A stretch of 20,961 nucleotides of DNA from Woronichinia sp035285405 (lineage in GTDB: Bacteria > Cyanobacteriota > Cyanobacteriia > Cyanobacteriales > Microcystaceae): the NCBI GenBank assembly GCA_035285405.1, contig JAYKJI010000443.1:1-20961 (forward strand), written 5' to 3'. The notes beneath the pieces are model-generated. The model saw only the letters and a list, made by a program, of their open reading frames with translations, searched no databases and was not told where the DNA came from. This document shows, in pieces, positions 1-6,912 of this stretch; within the stretch, counting starts at the first letter, position 1; every line of letters begins with the position of its first letter. The position numbers and the translations under genes are program-made.

Positions 1-268
1 CGGAAAAGGTAGGAGCTAGATCTAACCCTTTGACACCATAATCTTTAAATGCCTGATTAATAATAGTCGTCAAGGAATGATTACCAACTACACTCATTAA
101 TGAGGATTGATGACCAAAATGGGCAAAGGTAATTGCTGCATTAGTGGCTGGCCCTCCCACAGTCAACAGTTGGTCTATCGCCACTATTTTCTCGTTAAAC
201 TGGGGAAAATGAGTGGTTAAATAAAGACAATCTAAGGTCGTTAAACCCACAAATAATCCCTGACTCAT
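1..268 (-). CDS. PfkB-family sugar kinase, N-terminal part only (runs off window)
   Basis: The reverse strand opens with an ATG at 268 and stays open to the window edge, giving the first 89 residues of a longer protein. The visible part starts MSQGLFVGLTTLDCLYL and has a GGPATNAA motif near residues 38-45, then a stretch resembling the segment before the lid of ribokinase-type kinases. In the PfkB family the glycine-rich GG..xxN element helps bind the sugar or nucleoside, and the enzyme phosphorylates it with ATP. The catalytic C-terminal half lies outside the window, so the substrate cannot be judged. The start codon sits only 6 bases after the stop of the upstream peroxiredoxin-like gene, so the two are probably co-transcribed. 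Family assignment is fairly sure; substrate unknown. Confidence 0.8.
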   Translation of the reverse strand, partial: MSQGLFVGLTTLDCLYLTTHFPQFNEKIVAIDQLLTVGGPATNAAITFAHFGHQSSLMSVVGNHSLTTIINQAFKDYGVKGLDLAPTFS

Positions 269-274
269 GCTTCT

Positions 275-862
275 CTACGCCGCCTTCCATTTAATGTTGC
301 AGCCAATACTCGGTTTTTGTTCCGCACTAATGGGTTTTCCGGCTAAAACTGCCTCGATCGCCGCCCGTAGATCTTGACCTGTCACGGGCAGAGAATTACT
401 AGGACGACTATCATCTAATTGTCCCCGATAAACTAAACGACGTGCGCGCAGCGTGCCCTTGGCATCGCCATCAAAAAGGAAAAAGTCGGGGGTACAAGCG
501 GCATCGTAGGCTTTAGCAACCGCTTGCGTTTCATCATAGACCAAGGGAAAAACAAATCCTAATTCTTCGGCCATGGCCTTGAGGCCTTCCGGTGCATCAT
601 CAGGATACTTTTCGGCATCATTAGCACTAATTGCCAGGATAGCCAGGGAAGTTGACTGATAATCTCGCCCTAATTGAGCAAGCTGTTCTTGAATATGTTT
701 AACAAAAGGACAATGCCGACAGATAAACATGACTAATAAAGCCGATTTATCCGCAAAGGTTGCTAAAGAAATCTCTTCTCCAGAAACCACATCCCTCAAC
801 TGAAAGTCAGGAGCGTAGGTTCCCAAGGCTAACATCGTAGAAGGGGTCAATACCATTAACAA
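275..862 (-). CDS. Thioredoxin-fold peroxiredoxin-like protein (AhpC/TSA, PRX_like1 type)
   Basis: This 195-residue protein has a thioredoxin fold of the AhpC/TSA kind. The N-terminal strand APDFQLRDVVSGEEISLATF is followed by a CRHC active site (Cys48, Cys51) in the context FICRHCPFVKHI, which matches the CxHCPxV signature of the PRX_like1 subgroup. A third cysteine with the expected following proline is in ACTPDFFLFDG (Cys123). Such proteins are predicted thiol-dependent reductases or peroxidases of the cytoplasm; the substrate has not been fixed for this subgroup. There is no signal peptide. ATG at 862 is followed by a second in-frame ATG two codons later, so the start is uncertain by two residues. 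It is the first gene of a two-gene minus-strand unit with a sugar kinase. Confidence 0.85.
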   Translation of the reverse strand: MLMVLTPSTMLALGTYAPDFQLRDVVSGEEISLATFADKSALLVMFICRHCPFVKHIQEQLAQLGRDYQSTSLAILAISANDAEKYPDDAPEGLKAMAEELGFVFPLVYDETQAVAKAYDAACTPDFFLFDGDAKGTLRARRLVYRGQLDDSRPSNSLPVTGQDLRAAIEAVLAGKPISAEQKPSIGCNIKWKAA

Positions 863-923
863 ATTCCCTATTTTAGTAAGATTTTAAGCGGTAATCTGTC
901 CTAATTTTAGCATTCTCAACCAT

Positions 924-952
924 TTGCCAAGGATCAATCACCATACTATACT
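924..952 (+). promoter_or_regulatory. Putative sigma-70-type promoter for the tandem phosphatase genes
   Basis: A TTGCCA box (924-929) and a TATACT box (947-952) are separated by exactly 17 bases and lie 36 bases upstream of the ATG at 989. Both hexamers are close to the consensus TTGACA/TATAAT. The site is in the 126-base spacer between the divergent peroxiredoxin-like gene and the first phosphatase. No transcript evidence is available. Confidence 0.55.
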
Positions 953-988
953 TTAGGGCAAGTCCATTGCAAAGCTCCCCATCTTCTC

Positions 989-1627
989 ATGACCTTAAAA
1001 CTCTATTTTCTTCGGCATGGGGAAACCCTTTCCAGTCAAACGGGAACCTTCTGTGGTCGGGTGGACATTGATCTCACCGAGGCTGGTTATCAAATGGCAG
1101 AACAATTTGCTGAAGCCTATCAAGATCTGCCCTGGACAGCAATTTTTGCCAGTCCTCTGCACCGCACCATGGCCACCGCTCACCCCATCAGCGATCGCCT
1201 GGGTCTAAAAATTCAACGTCGGGAAGGCTTAAAGGAAATCGCCTACGGTAAATGGGAAAATAAAACCCCTGCCGAGGTTAACCTCGAATTCCATGATGAT
1301 TATGTAAGCTGGTTGGCTGACCCTGGCTGGAATGCGCCTACAGGGGGAGAAAAAGGCATTGACATTGCGCGACGCAGTTCCGAAGTGCTAGAAGAACTGG
1401 AGCAAACCTTTGACGGTGGCAATATTTTAGTGGTATCCCACAAATCAACCATTCGGATTATGCTCTGTTCTCTGTTAGGGATTGATATCGGTCGTTACCG
1501 CGATCGCATTGGTATGCCAGTTGCTTCTTTGAGTATTGTAGAAATGTCGGAACATGGCCCCTTAATTGAGGTAATGGGCGATCGCGCTCACCTGAGTCCT
1601 GATTTACGGGATCGTCACGGCACTTAA
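989..1627 (+). CDS. Histidine phosphatase (phosphoglycerate mutase-like), first tandem copy; candidate phosphoserine phosphatase
   Basis: This 212-residue cytoplasmic enzyme belongs to the histidine phosphatase superfamily. It starts with the catalytic LRHGET motif (Arg9, His10), has SPLHR with the second active-site arginine (Arg59), a KEIAYGKWE block with the likely acid/base Glu83, and a late VSHKSTIR block with the second catalytic histidine (His151). The product is annotated as phosphoglycerate mutase in many genomes. A related Synechocystis protein (Slr1124) is reported as a metal-independent phosphoserine phosphatase of the serine pathway, so that role is the preferred inference. It is too short and lacks the insertions expected of a 2,3-bisphosphoglycerate-dependent mutase. 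A close paralogue follows 49 bases downstream on the same strand, and a promoter-like pair lies upstream at 924-952. Confidence 0.88.
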   Translation: MTLKLYFLRHGETLSSQTGTFCGRVDIDLTEAGYQMAEQFAEAYQDLPWTAIFASPLHRTMATAHPISDRLGLKIQRREGLKEIAYGKWENKTPAEVNLEFHDDYVSWLADPGWNAPTGGEKGIDIARRSSEVLEELEQTFDGGNILVVSHKSTIRIMLCSLLGIDIGRYRDRIGMPVASLSIVEMSEHGPLIEVMGDRAHLSPDLRDRHGT

Positions 1628-1676
1628 AGAAACTTCCTCGTGATCGGATCACTCAATCTTTGGTTAGTAATGGCTC

Positions 1677-2321
1677 ATGGGTTTAAAGCTCTACTTTTTA
1701 CGACATGGACAAACCGCCTATAGCAAGACGGGGGGCTATTGTGGTACGCCGGAAAATGACCCTGGCTTAACGCCCGAAGGGATTGAAATGGCGAAAGCCT
1801 TTGCTGCCTTCTATTGTCATTTGCCCTGGCAAGCTATCTATGTTAGCCCTCTACAACGAGCCAGACAAACGGCTCAACCGCTCTGTGATAAGTTGGGGAT
1901 GACGATGAAATTGCGTTCCGGGTTAAAGGAGGTAGCCTACGGAGAGTGGGAAGGTTTACACCCCACCCAGGTCTATGAACGCTTTCATGATCTCTATATG
2001 CAATGGTTAACCGATCCGGCATGGAATTCACCGCCAGGCGGGGAACGGGGCATTGATATCGCCCGACGCTCTTCCCATGTCCTAGAGGAAATTGAGGCTA
2101 ACTATGATCTCGGCAATGTATTAATTGTTTCCCACAAAGCCACCATTCGCATTATGCTCTGTCATCTGATGGGCATTGATATTGGCCGTTACCGCGATCG
2201 CTTTGCTATGCCCGTTGCTGCCGTCAGCATTGTTGAAATGTCCTCACGGGGGCCCCTCTTTCATACCATTAGCGATCGGACTCATTTAAGTCCCTATCTT
2301 CGCAGTTTACCCTCTACCTAA
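1677..2321 (+). CDS. Histidine phosphatase, second tandem copy; candidate phosphoserine phosphatase
   Basis: This 214-residue protein is a tandem paralogue of the gene just upstream. By eye more than half of the residues match, with near-identical blocks GIDIARRSS and GIDIGRYRDR. It keeps His10 in LRHGQT, Arg61 in SPLQR, Glu85 in LKEVAYGEWE and His153 in VSHKATIR, so it should be active. It has Gln where the first copy has Glu after RHG, and a two-residue insertion around PENDPGLT. The loop and lid regions differ more than the core, which would fit different substrate preferences or heterodimer formation (inference). ATG 1677 gives the same MxLKLYFLRHG start as the first copy. Its stop lies 13 bases from the stop of the convergent acyltransferase gene. 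Confidence 0.88.
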   Translation: MGLKLYFLRHGQTAYSKTGGYCGTPENDPGLTPEGIEMAKAFAAFYCHLPWQAIYVSPLQRARQTAQPLCDKLGMTMKLRSGLKEVAYGEWEGLHPTQVYERFHDLYMQWLTDPAWNSPPGGERGIDIARRSSHVLEEIEANYDLGNVLIVSHKATIRIMLCHLMGIDIGRYRDRFAMPVAAVSIVEMSSRGPLFHTISDRTHLSPYLRSLPST

Positions 2322-2334
2322 TCGTGCTTGGGGT

Positions 2335-2982
2335 TTAACGTCCCAAATCATGTAGGTCATGAATGACGGTTTGGCAAGTATTCGTGACGGCTTCTAAACT
2401 TTCCTTTTTCACCACTGGCGGCGGAGCAATGGGTTGACCAATACGAACTGTAATCGGAACAGGACGGGGGAAGGCCGAACCCGATGGCAAAATATGTTCC
2501 GTCCCCCACAGGCTAACTGGAATTAAGGGAACCTGGGCTTTAGCCGCAATCATCGCTGCCCCTAGTTTAGGGCTATAAATGCGAGCATCAGGAGTACGAG
2601 TTCCTTCCAGAAAAACCCCCACTAACCATCCTTCCTCCAGGGCCGTTAATGCGGCTCGAATAGCACCGCGATCGCCGGCCCCCCGTTTAACCGGATAAGC
2701 ACCATAGAGACGAATGATTGGCCCCAGGAGAGGCACATGGAACAGTTCTTCTTTGGCCATAAAAGCCACCGGACGGCCCATCCCACTGGCTAATAAAGGC
2801 GGATCAAAATAACTAGCATGATTACTGACAACGATCGCCGGCCCCTTGGCCGGAATATGCTCCAAACCATAAATTTTTCCCTTGAGATAGCCCAACAGAA
2901 GGGGACAAATTACCGACCATTTAAGACCACGGTAGAGCAACAAACTGGCTAGGGGTTCTCGGTCACGGAGAGCGATCGTCAT
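2335..2982 (-). CDS. plsC: 1-acyl-sn-glycerol-3-phosphate acyltransferase family protein (PlsC-like)
   Basis: The 215-residue protein carries the acyltransferase signature: NHASYFDPP gives the HX4D catalytic pair (His55, Asp60), and FLEGTRTPD (residues 125-132) gives the substrate-binding EGTR block. A later VPLIPVSLWG block fits the third conserved motif of the family. These enzymes move an acyl chain to the sn-2 position of lysophosphatidic acid, making phosphatidic acid for membrane lipids, and sit at the cytoplasmic face of the membrane. The N-terminus has only a modest hydrophobic stretch (about residues 11-32). Cyanobacteria often have several paralogues, so exact substrate is unsure. 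ATG 2982 is preferred because it begins just before the conserved region with nothing better upstream. A repeat-rich spacer lies upstream of it. Confidence 0.88.
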   Translation of the reverse strand: MTIALRDREPLASLLLYRGLKWSVICPLLLGYLKGKIYGLEHIPAKGPAIVVSNHASYFDPPLLASGMGRPVAFMAKEELFHVPLLGPIIRLYGAYPVKRGAGDRGAIRAALTALEEGWLVGVFLEGTRTPDARIYSPKLGAAMIAAKAQVPLIPVSLWGTEHILPSGSAFPRPVPITVRIGQPIAPPPVVKKESLEAVTNTCQTVIHDLHDLGR

Positions 2983-3070
2983 GATGAAATTTAAAACGGT
3001 TAAAAATCAATAAGAGTTCAAGTTAGTAGGTCGGTCTGAAAATTTATAAGATCCCCTCGTTCTACGGACA

Positions 3071-3275
3071 CCCCCCTTATCAAGGTTACCGAGTACACAC
3101 ATCTACCCGTCAACCTCATTTTGCCCCCCCAGCCCCCCAACTTTGGGGGGAGATTGGTCTCTTTCGCAGTTCAAAGTCCCCCAGAATTGGGGGATTTAGG
3201 GGGCGAGATAAGGCTAAACAGAAAACCCAAAACTTGTGTGCACACAGTAGCCTTATCAAGGGGGGCAGGGGGGAT
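3071..3275. repeat. Dispersed-repeat or MITE-like block with G/C-run hairpins
   Basis: The 334-base spacer between the plsC-like gene and the DUF3747-type gene holds several structured elements. The outer copies CCCCCCTTATCAAGG (3071-3085) and CCTTATCAAGGGGGG (3251-3265) are nearly inverted, differing only in a central flip. Inside are a hairpin CCCCCCAA/TTGGGGGG (3133-3150) and a second hairpin TCCCCCA-GAAT-TGGGGGA (3177-3194) followed by TTTAGGGGGC. G/C-run palindromes of this style are common as dispersed intergenic repeats in cyanobacterial genomes. A short open frame across it (3121-3306) is low-complexity Pro/Gly and probably not a gene. It could also serve as a bidirectional transcription barrier. 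Confidence 0.65.
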
Positions 3276-3316
3276 CAGGCACAAAATCTATGTTCAATTT
3301 AATTGAAACCAGTCAC

Positions 3317-4123
3317 TTAGTAGGGTTGGCGAAACTTATCCACACTGGGAATTCCCTTTTTGGGCGGCAGTGAGGAATTAGTTTGATTCAGCGTAGGTAC
3401 TGGCACACTACTGCTAGGGGTTGGTGAGGGAGTTACGGGCGGCACAGTCGGATTAATGGACGGATCGGGAACAGGAACAACAGGTTCTACACTTGAGCCA
3501 GGGGGGGATTGGGAGGATGAGGGGGATTGGGAAGATGAGGGGGATTGGGAGGATGGGGAAGAGGGAGTAATGGTGATATTGGCCTGGCTACCACTAAAGT
3601 AGAAATGACCCAGGGGTTTACCGTTGTAGGTTCGCTTCGTAAATTGCCAGCCAGGATTCAAGATAATTTTCATAAAACCTGCATTCAGCCCTTGCGTTTC
3701 ACCAATGATTAACTCTGGCATTTTAGGATTACGGGGTGTGGCCACTAACATTAATTCACTGCCACGAGGCACAACCCGCAGCAAATAGTCTAATCCATAA
3801 TCCGTACCGTCAATTCGTACCGAGTAACCGTTACTATCAGTGGAACGACGACAATGACCTGTAAAGTCAAAATTTAAGAGCAAAGGCGTAACCATAACTG
3901 GGTTAGAACCACTTTCGCTCCAACATTGCTTTTTCTTGGGGATTTGCTCAATTACCAAGAGGTCATATTTTCCTTCACCGTAGGGTCGGGCGATCGCAAT
4001 CACCTGAGTTTGATCCAATGCCGTTTCACTAAACTGGCCTGCCTTCGCCATTGGACTCACAAATGAGCTACTACCAATCACGGCGATCAAGGTGAGAAAT
4101 TTAAAAGGGAAAGTTAATTTCAT
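3317..4123 (-). CDS. Exported DUF3747-type protein with a Ser/Pro-rich repeat tail
   Basis: The 268-residue product begins with a basic, then hydrophobic signal peptide (MKLTFPFKFLTLIAVIG...) and a likely AKA cleavage site near residue 28, so it is predicted to be secreted or periplasmic. Residues about 30-185 match my memory of the cyanobacterial DUF3747 domain: KKKQCWSESGSNPV, LLNFDFTGHCRRSTDSNGYS, RIDGTDYGLDYLLRV and FTKRTYNGKPLGHFYFSG. Two cysteines (in QCW and HCRR) could form a disulfide. The remaining C-terminal part is a low-complexity Ser/Pro/Thr linker with SPSSSQ units. The domain has no established function. It is transcribed away from the TPR/rsmE gene group, with a 142-base gap. 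Confidence 0.8.
   Translation of the reverse strand: MKLTFPFKFLTLIAVIGSSSFVSPMAKAGQFSETALDQTQVIAIARPYGEGKYDLLVIEQIPKKKQCWSESGSNPVMVTPLLLNFDFTGHCRRSTDSNGYSVRIDGTDYGLDYLLRVVPRGSELMLVATPRNPKMPELIIGETQGLNAGFMKIILNPGWQFTKRTYNGKPLGHFYFSGSQANITITPSSPSSQSPSSSQSPSSSQSPPGSSVEPVVPVPDPSINPTVPPVTPSPTPSSSVPVPTLNQTNSSLPPKKGIPSVDKFRQPY
3503..3556. repeat. Three 18-base direct repeats inside the DUF3747-type gene
   Basis: Three head-to-tail copies of an 18-base unit (3503-3520, 3521-3538, 3539-3556) differ at only one or two positions. They encode the six-residue unit SPSSSQ in the low-complexity tail. Because 18 is a multiple of three, copy-number change would keep the frame and only alter linker length. 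Confidence 0.85.
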
Positions 4124-4265
4124 AAGTACATTAGAAGAAATGCAAGAAGCAACCTGGCTCGGTTAATCAGAATAAGAATTTTTATGCCTGACTCTATCAT
4201 GACTCACTGCCTATCTGGACAGTTCCAAGGTTAGTCAGGTTCAGATTCCGTCAGCGAAGGGTTGA

Positions 4266-5357
4266 TTAATCGTGAAAGAATGCCAGGCTGCTATAAAGAT
4301 GAAAGGCCTCGTCCCATTCCGTTTCTTCCCGTCGTAGAAAATGAATATGGGGATCGATCAATTTTAAGAGTTCTTTAAAGTCCAAAGCGGTTTCTGCAAA
4401 AAACTTAAATTCATTCCAAACCTTGACTGTCGGTAATTGTTCTTGAAAAATAGCGAGTAATCGTTGCCACTGATCATAACTAGTTCCCTCTTCTCGCGGT
4501 TTTGAGGATGTGATCAGGGAAATGCCTTGATCAAATTCATAGATTTGGTCACAAAAACGTAAAATCATATTTTGTTCGGGAATGTGCAGATCACATATTT
4601 TGGCATAGTCTACAATCTTAGTTTTGCGTTCAACTTTGCCATTTTTACTGACAGCTACACATTCTTCAAAAATCGGTAATAATCCTTCTACCCGTTGACT
4701 CACGGCTGACCAAGGAATGTCAATCTGGCTACTTTGATCTTTGTTCACACGGTAGTTTAAGGCCAGATTGGGCGCGATCGCCTCTAGAGAGTAAACCGGC
4801 AAAATTCGCAAAGATAAAATACGGGTTAAGGGAACACAAAAACAGGGAATTCCCTGTCCTTGCAATTGTTGAACATAAAAGTTTAATGCTCCGACACTTC
4901 CAGTTCGATAGAGTCGCCAAGCCCGACTGGGTAACTGCAATCTTGCACTGTAGGCATCTATTTGCATCACCTTACCAAAGATTTTTGCCGCTTGTTGTTT
5001 CTGTTCAGAGGCAATGGGATCAAGGACAAAAACACCGAGTTCTGGATCTTGACTTTTAGCGACTTCTAAAAATTCCTTGCGTTGATCGAGAACCTGTTTT
5101 TCAGCCTGTTCTTCCAGCAGTTTGATTCGTTCTAAGCCGCGGCGAACTTTGGCTAGTAGTTGAGGATTACTAATCCAGCCAAGTAGTTGACGATAGCCCT
5201 GTTGAGCTTCGCTTAAATTGCCCAGACCTTCTGCTAAACGAGCTTGATAAAAAAGAATCCAGGGATTATCCCTTTGATCGGATGACAAATCTTGTAACAG
5301 TTCAGCCGCCCGTTGGTATTGTTGATTTTTGATTGCTTCGGCCAGCTCTTCTAGCAT
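4266..5357 (-). CDS. Conserved cyanobacterial protein with TPR-like N-terminus, unknown function
   Basis: The 363-residue protein starts with a pair of amphipathic helices (residues about 1-60) of tetratricopeptide character, with repeated alanines and aromatics (QYQRAAELLQDL, NPWILFYQARLAEGLGNLSEAQQGYRQLL). A charged, coiled-coil-like helix follows (about 72-100). The rest is an alpha/beta region with no motif I can name. There is no signal peptide or membrane segment, so it is predicted cytosolic. It lies 20 bases downstream of rsmE on the same strand and is probably co-transcribed with it, which hints at an RNA or translation-linked or simply housekeeping role (inference only). The start ATG 5357 begins directly with the first TPR helix. 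Confidence 0.75.
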   Translation of the reverse strand: MLEELAEAIKNQQYQRAAELLQDLSSDQRDNPWILFYQARLAEGLGNLSEAQQGYRQLLGWISNPQLLAKVRRGLERIKLLEEQAEKQVLDQRKEFLEVAKSQDPELGVFVLDPIASEQKQQAAKIFGKVMQIDAYSARLQLPSRAWRLYRTGSVGALNFYVQQLQGQGIPCFCVPLTRILSLRILPVYSLEAIAPNLALNYRVNKDQSSQIDIPWSAVSQRVEGLLPIFEECVAVSKNGKVERKTKIVDYAKICDLHIPEQNMILRFCDQIYEFDQGISLITSSKPREEGTSYDQWQRLLAIFQEQLPTVKVWNEFKFFAETALDFKELLKLIDPHIHFLRREETEWDEAFHLYSSLAFFHD

Positions 5358-5377
5358 GAGGAATTATCAGTTAAAAA

Positions 5378-6094
5378 TTATCGCAATTCTGCAAAATTTG
5401 CCACTAAACTCATGACAACCGTTGGGGCCGTAATGGCTCTCAAAATGCGTTTTCCTAAAGAAACCGGTTTAAAACCAACGGCGATCGCCTGTTCAAGTTC
5501 GGTATCTGTCCAACCGCCTTCAGGGCCTGTCGCAATTAGCAAACGGTTAGGGCGTTGAGTTTCTAAACAAGACCAAAGTAGCGGACTTTCTCTACGAGTA
5601 ACACAGATATAGGCTTCTGAACCCCAATCCTTAAGATTTATTAATGCTTCTTTAAAAGAACAAGGTTCTAAGATGTCAGGAACCCATTGTCTTTCACTTT
5701 GTTCTGCGGCTTCTGTTGCAATTTTTTGCCAACGTTCTCCCTTATTGGGACTGGGTTTTAACAAAGTGCGATCGCTGATCACGGGCATCAAAGTGCTAAC
5801 CCCCAATTCTGTACAGGGTCGAATAATCTCTTCAAAACCATTGCCTTTGGGCAGAGCCACTAGTAGGGTGACAGCCATATTTAATTCCGTTGATTCCGGC
5901 AAAAAATCTAATAAATGGGCTTTTTCGGTTTGTAATTCGGCTAACCAAGCTTTTCCTTGACCATCCATTGCCACAAAGCGATCGCCATTTTTAAGACGCA
6001 GAACCCGTTGCAAATAATGAGATTGTTCCTGGTTTAAAGCAATCCACTGTTGTTGAGGGTGTGGTGGTGTAATTACGATCCGATAGAGGGCCAT
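5378..6094 (-). CDS. rsmE: 16S rRNA (uracil-1498-N3)-methyltransferase RsmE
   Basis: The 238-residue protein has the two-part layout of RsmE. The N-terminal PUA-like part carries QSHYLQRVLRLKNGDRF and AMDGQGKAW. The C-terminal SPOUT domain has CTELGVSTLMPVISDRT, ATEAAEQSERQWVPDI and the knot motifs IATGPEGGWTDTELEQA and SLGKRILRAITA. The enzyme uses S-adenosylmethionine to methylate N3 of U1498 in 16S rRNA in the assembled small subunit. The usual LRTETA ending of the knot is LRAITA here, a mild change of unknown effect. It precedes the TPR-like gene by 20 bases and follows the response regulator gene by 78 bases, all on the minus strand. Confidence 0.93.
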   Translation of the reverse strand: MALYRIVITPPHPQQQWIALNQEQSHYLQRVLRLKNGDRFVAMDGQGKAWLAELQTEKAHLLDFLPESTELNMAVTLLVALPKGNGFEEIIRPCTELGVSTLMPVISDRTLLKPSPNKGERWQKIATEAAEQSERQWVPDILEPCSFKEALINLKDWGSEAYICVTRRESPLLWSCLETQRPNRLLIATGPEGGWTDTELEQAIAVGFKPVSLGKRILRAITAPTVVMSLVANFAELR

Positions 6095-6172
6095 TGATGA
6101 TTTTTGAGAATTTTTAGGGACTGTTCTGGAATTTTTCTTTAAATCCGATCAATCAAATCAATCAAACTATTT

Positions 6173-6796
6173 TTAAACTAAACCTGATCGCAGTGCAATG
6201 ACGGCGGCCTGTACCCGATCATCCACTAATAATTTATTCATAATGCCCCGCACATGGGTTTTAATCGTATTGGTACTAAGGTAGAGTTCCTCGCCAATTT
6301 CATGATTACTTTTTCCCTGCACAATTAACTTTAAAACATCGAGTTCCCGTTCCGAAAGGTGGGCTAAGGTAGGCGGAATAGGTGGATAAAGCTGATCGAC
6401 CACCAGGCGGGCAATTTGCGGATCAAGATAAGTGGCCCCATCCTTGGCGGCTTCAATCGCCCCTAACAATCGCTCTAAACTGGCCCCTTTAATACAATAG
6501 GCATCGGCTCCACTGGCCAGGGCAGCAATCACTTCCGTTTGTAGCGTATGGGAGGTGAGCATAACAATATGTACGCTAGGCAACTGGGTCTTAATCTGTT
6601 TGGTTGCGGCGATGCCATCTAAACCAGGCAAACCAATATCCATGAGAATGACATCGGGCTTCAGTTCCAAAGCTTGCTGAACGGCACTATAGCCATCCCC
6701 AGCTTGACCAATGACGGTGATATTATTCTGTTCGTTGAGAGCCTGTTCTAGCCCTAGCTGCATCAGGGGATCATCTTCAACAATTAAAATTCGCAT
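6173..6796 (-). CDS. NarL/FixJ-family two-component response regulator
   Basis: The product is a 207-residue response regulator. The receiver domain (about 1-120) has the acidic pair Asp8-Asp9 in IVEDDP, the phosphoacceptor Asp53 in ILMDIGLPGLDG, the switch Thr in VMLTS and the conserved Lys in YCIKGAS. The C-terminal LuxR-type helix-turn-helix (about 140-200) reads LSERELDVLKLIVQGKSNHEIGEEL then STNTIKTHVRGIMNKL, so it is a DNA-binding transcription factor. An in-frame TTG four codons upstream (6808) is possible, but ATG 6796 directly precedes the receiver core and is preferred. It is divergent from the GAF histidine kinase at 6913, which makes that kinase the obvious partner candidate. It is also close enough upstream of rsmE for read-through. 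Confidence 0.92.
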   Translation of the reverse strand: MRILIVEDDPLMQLGLEQALNEQNNITVIGQAGDGYSAVQQALELKPDVILMDIGLPGLDGIAATKQIKTQLPSVHIVMLTSHTLQTEVIAALASGADAYCIKGASLERLLGAIEAAKDGATYLDPQIARLVVDQLYPPIPPTLAHLSERELDVLKLIVQGKSNHEIGEELYLSTNTIKTHVRGIMNKLLVDDRVQAAVIALRSGLV

Positions 6797-6912
6797 AGAT
6801 TCAGTCAAGGTGTGGAATTATCACCCAAGCGGGGGAAGTGAAACTATTACTAGTTTAGGCAATGTTGAAGTAGACTGTTGGACTTAACTGTTTTCTAGTA
6901 CTTTGAGGACGT

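Noticed and set aside
3121..3306. Plus-strand open frame of 61 residues across the repeat block
   Set aside because: It is rich in Pro/Gly from the G/C-run palindromes and has no start context, so it is a by-product of the repeats.
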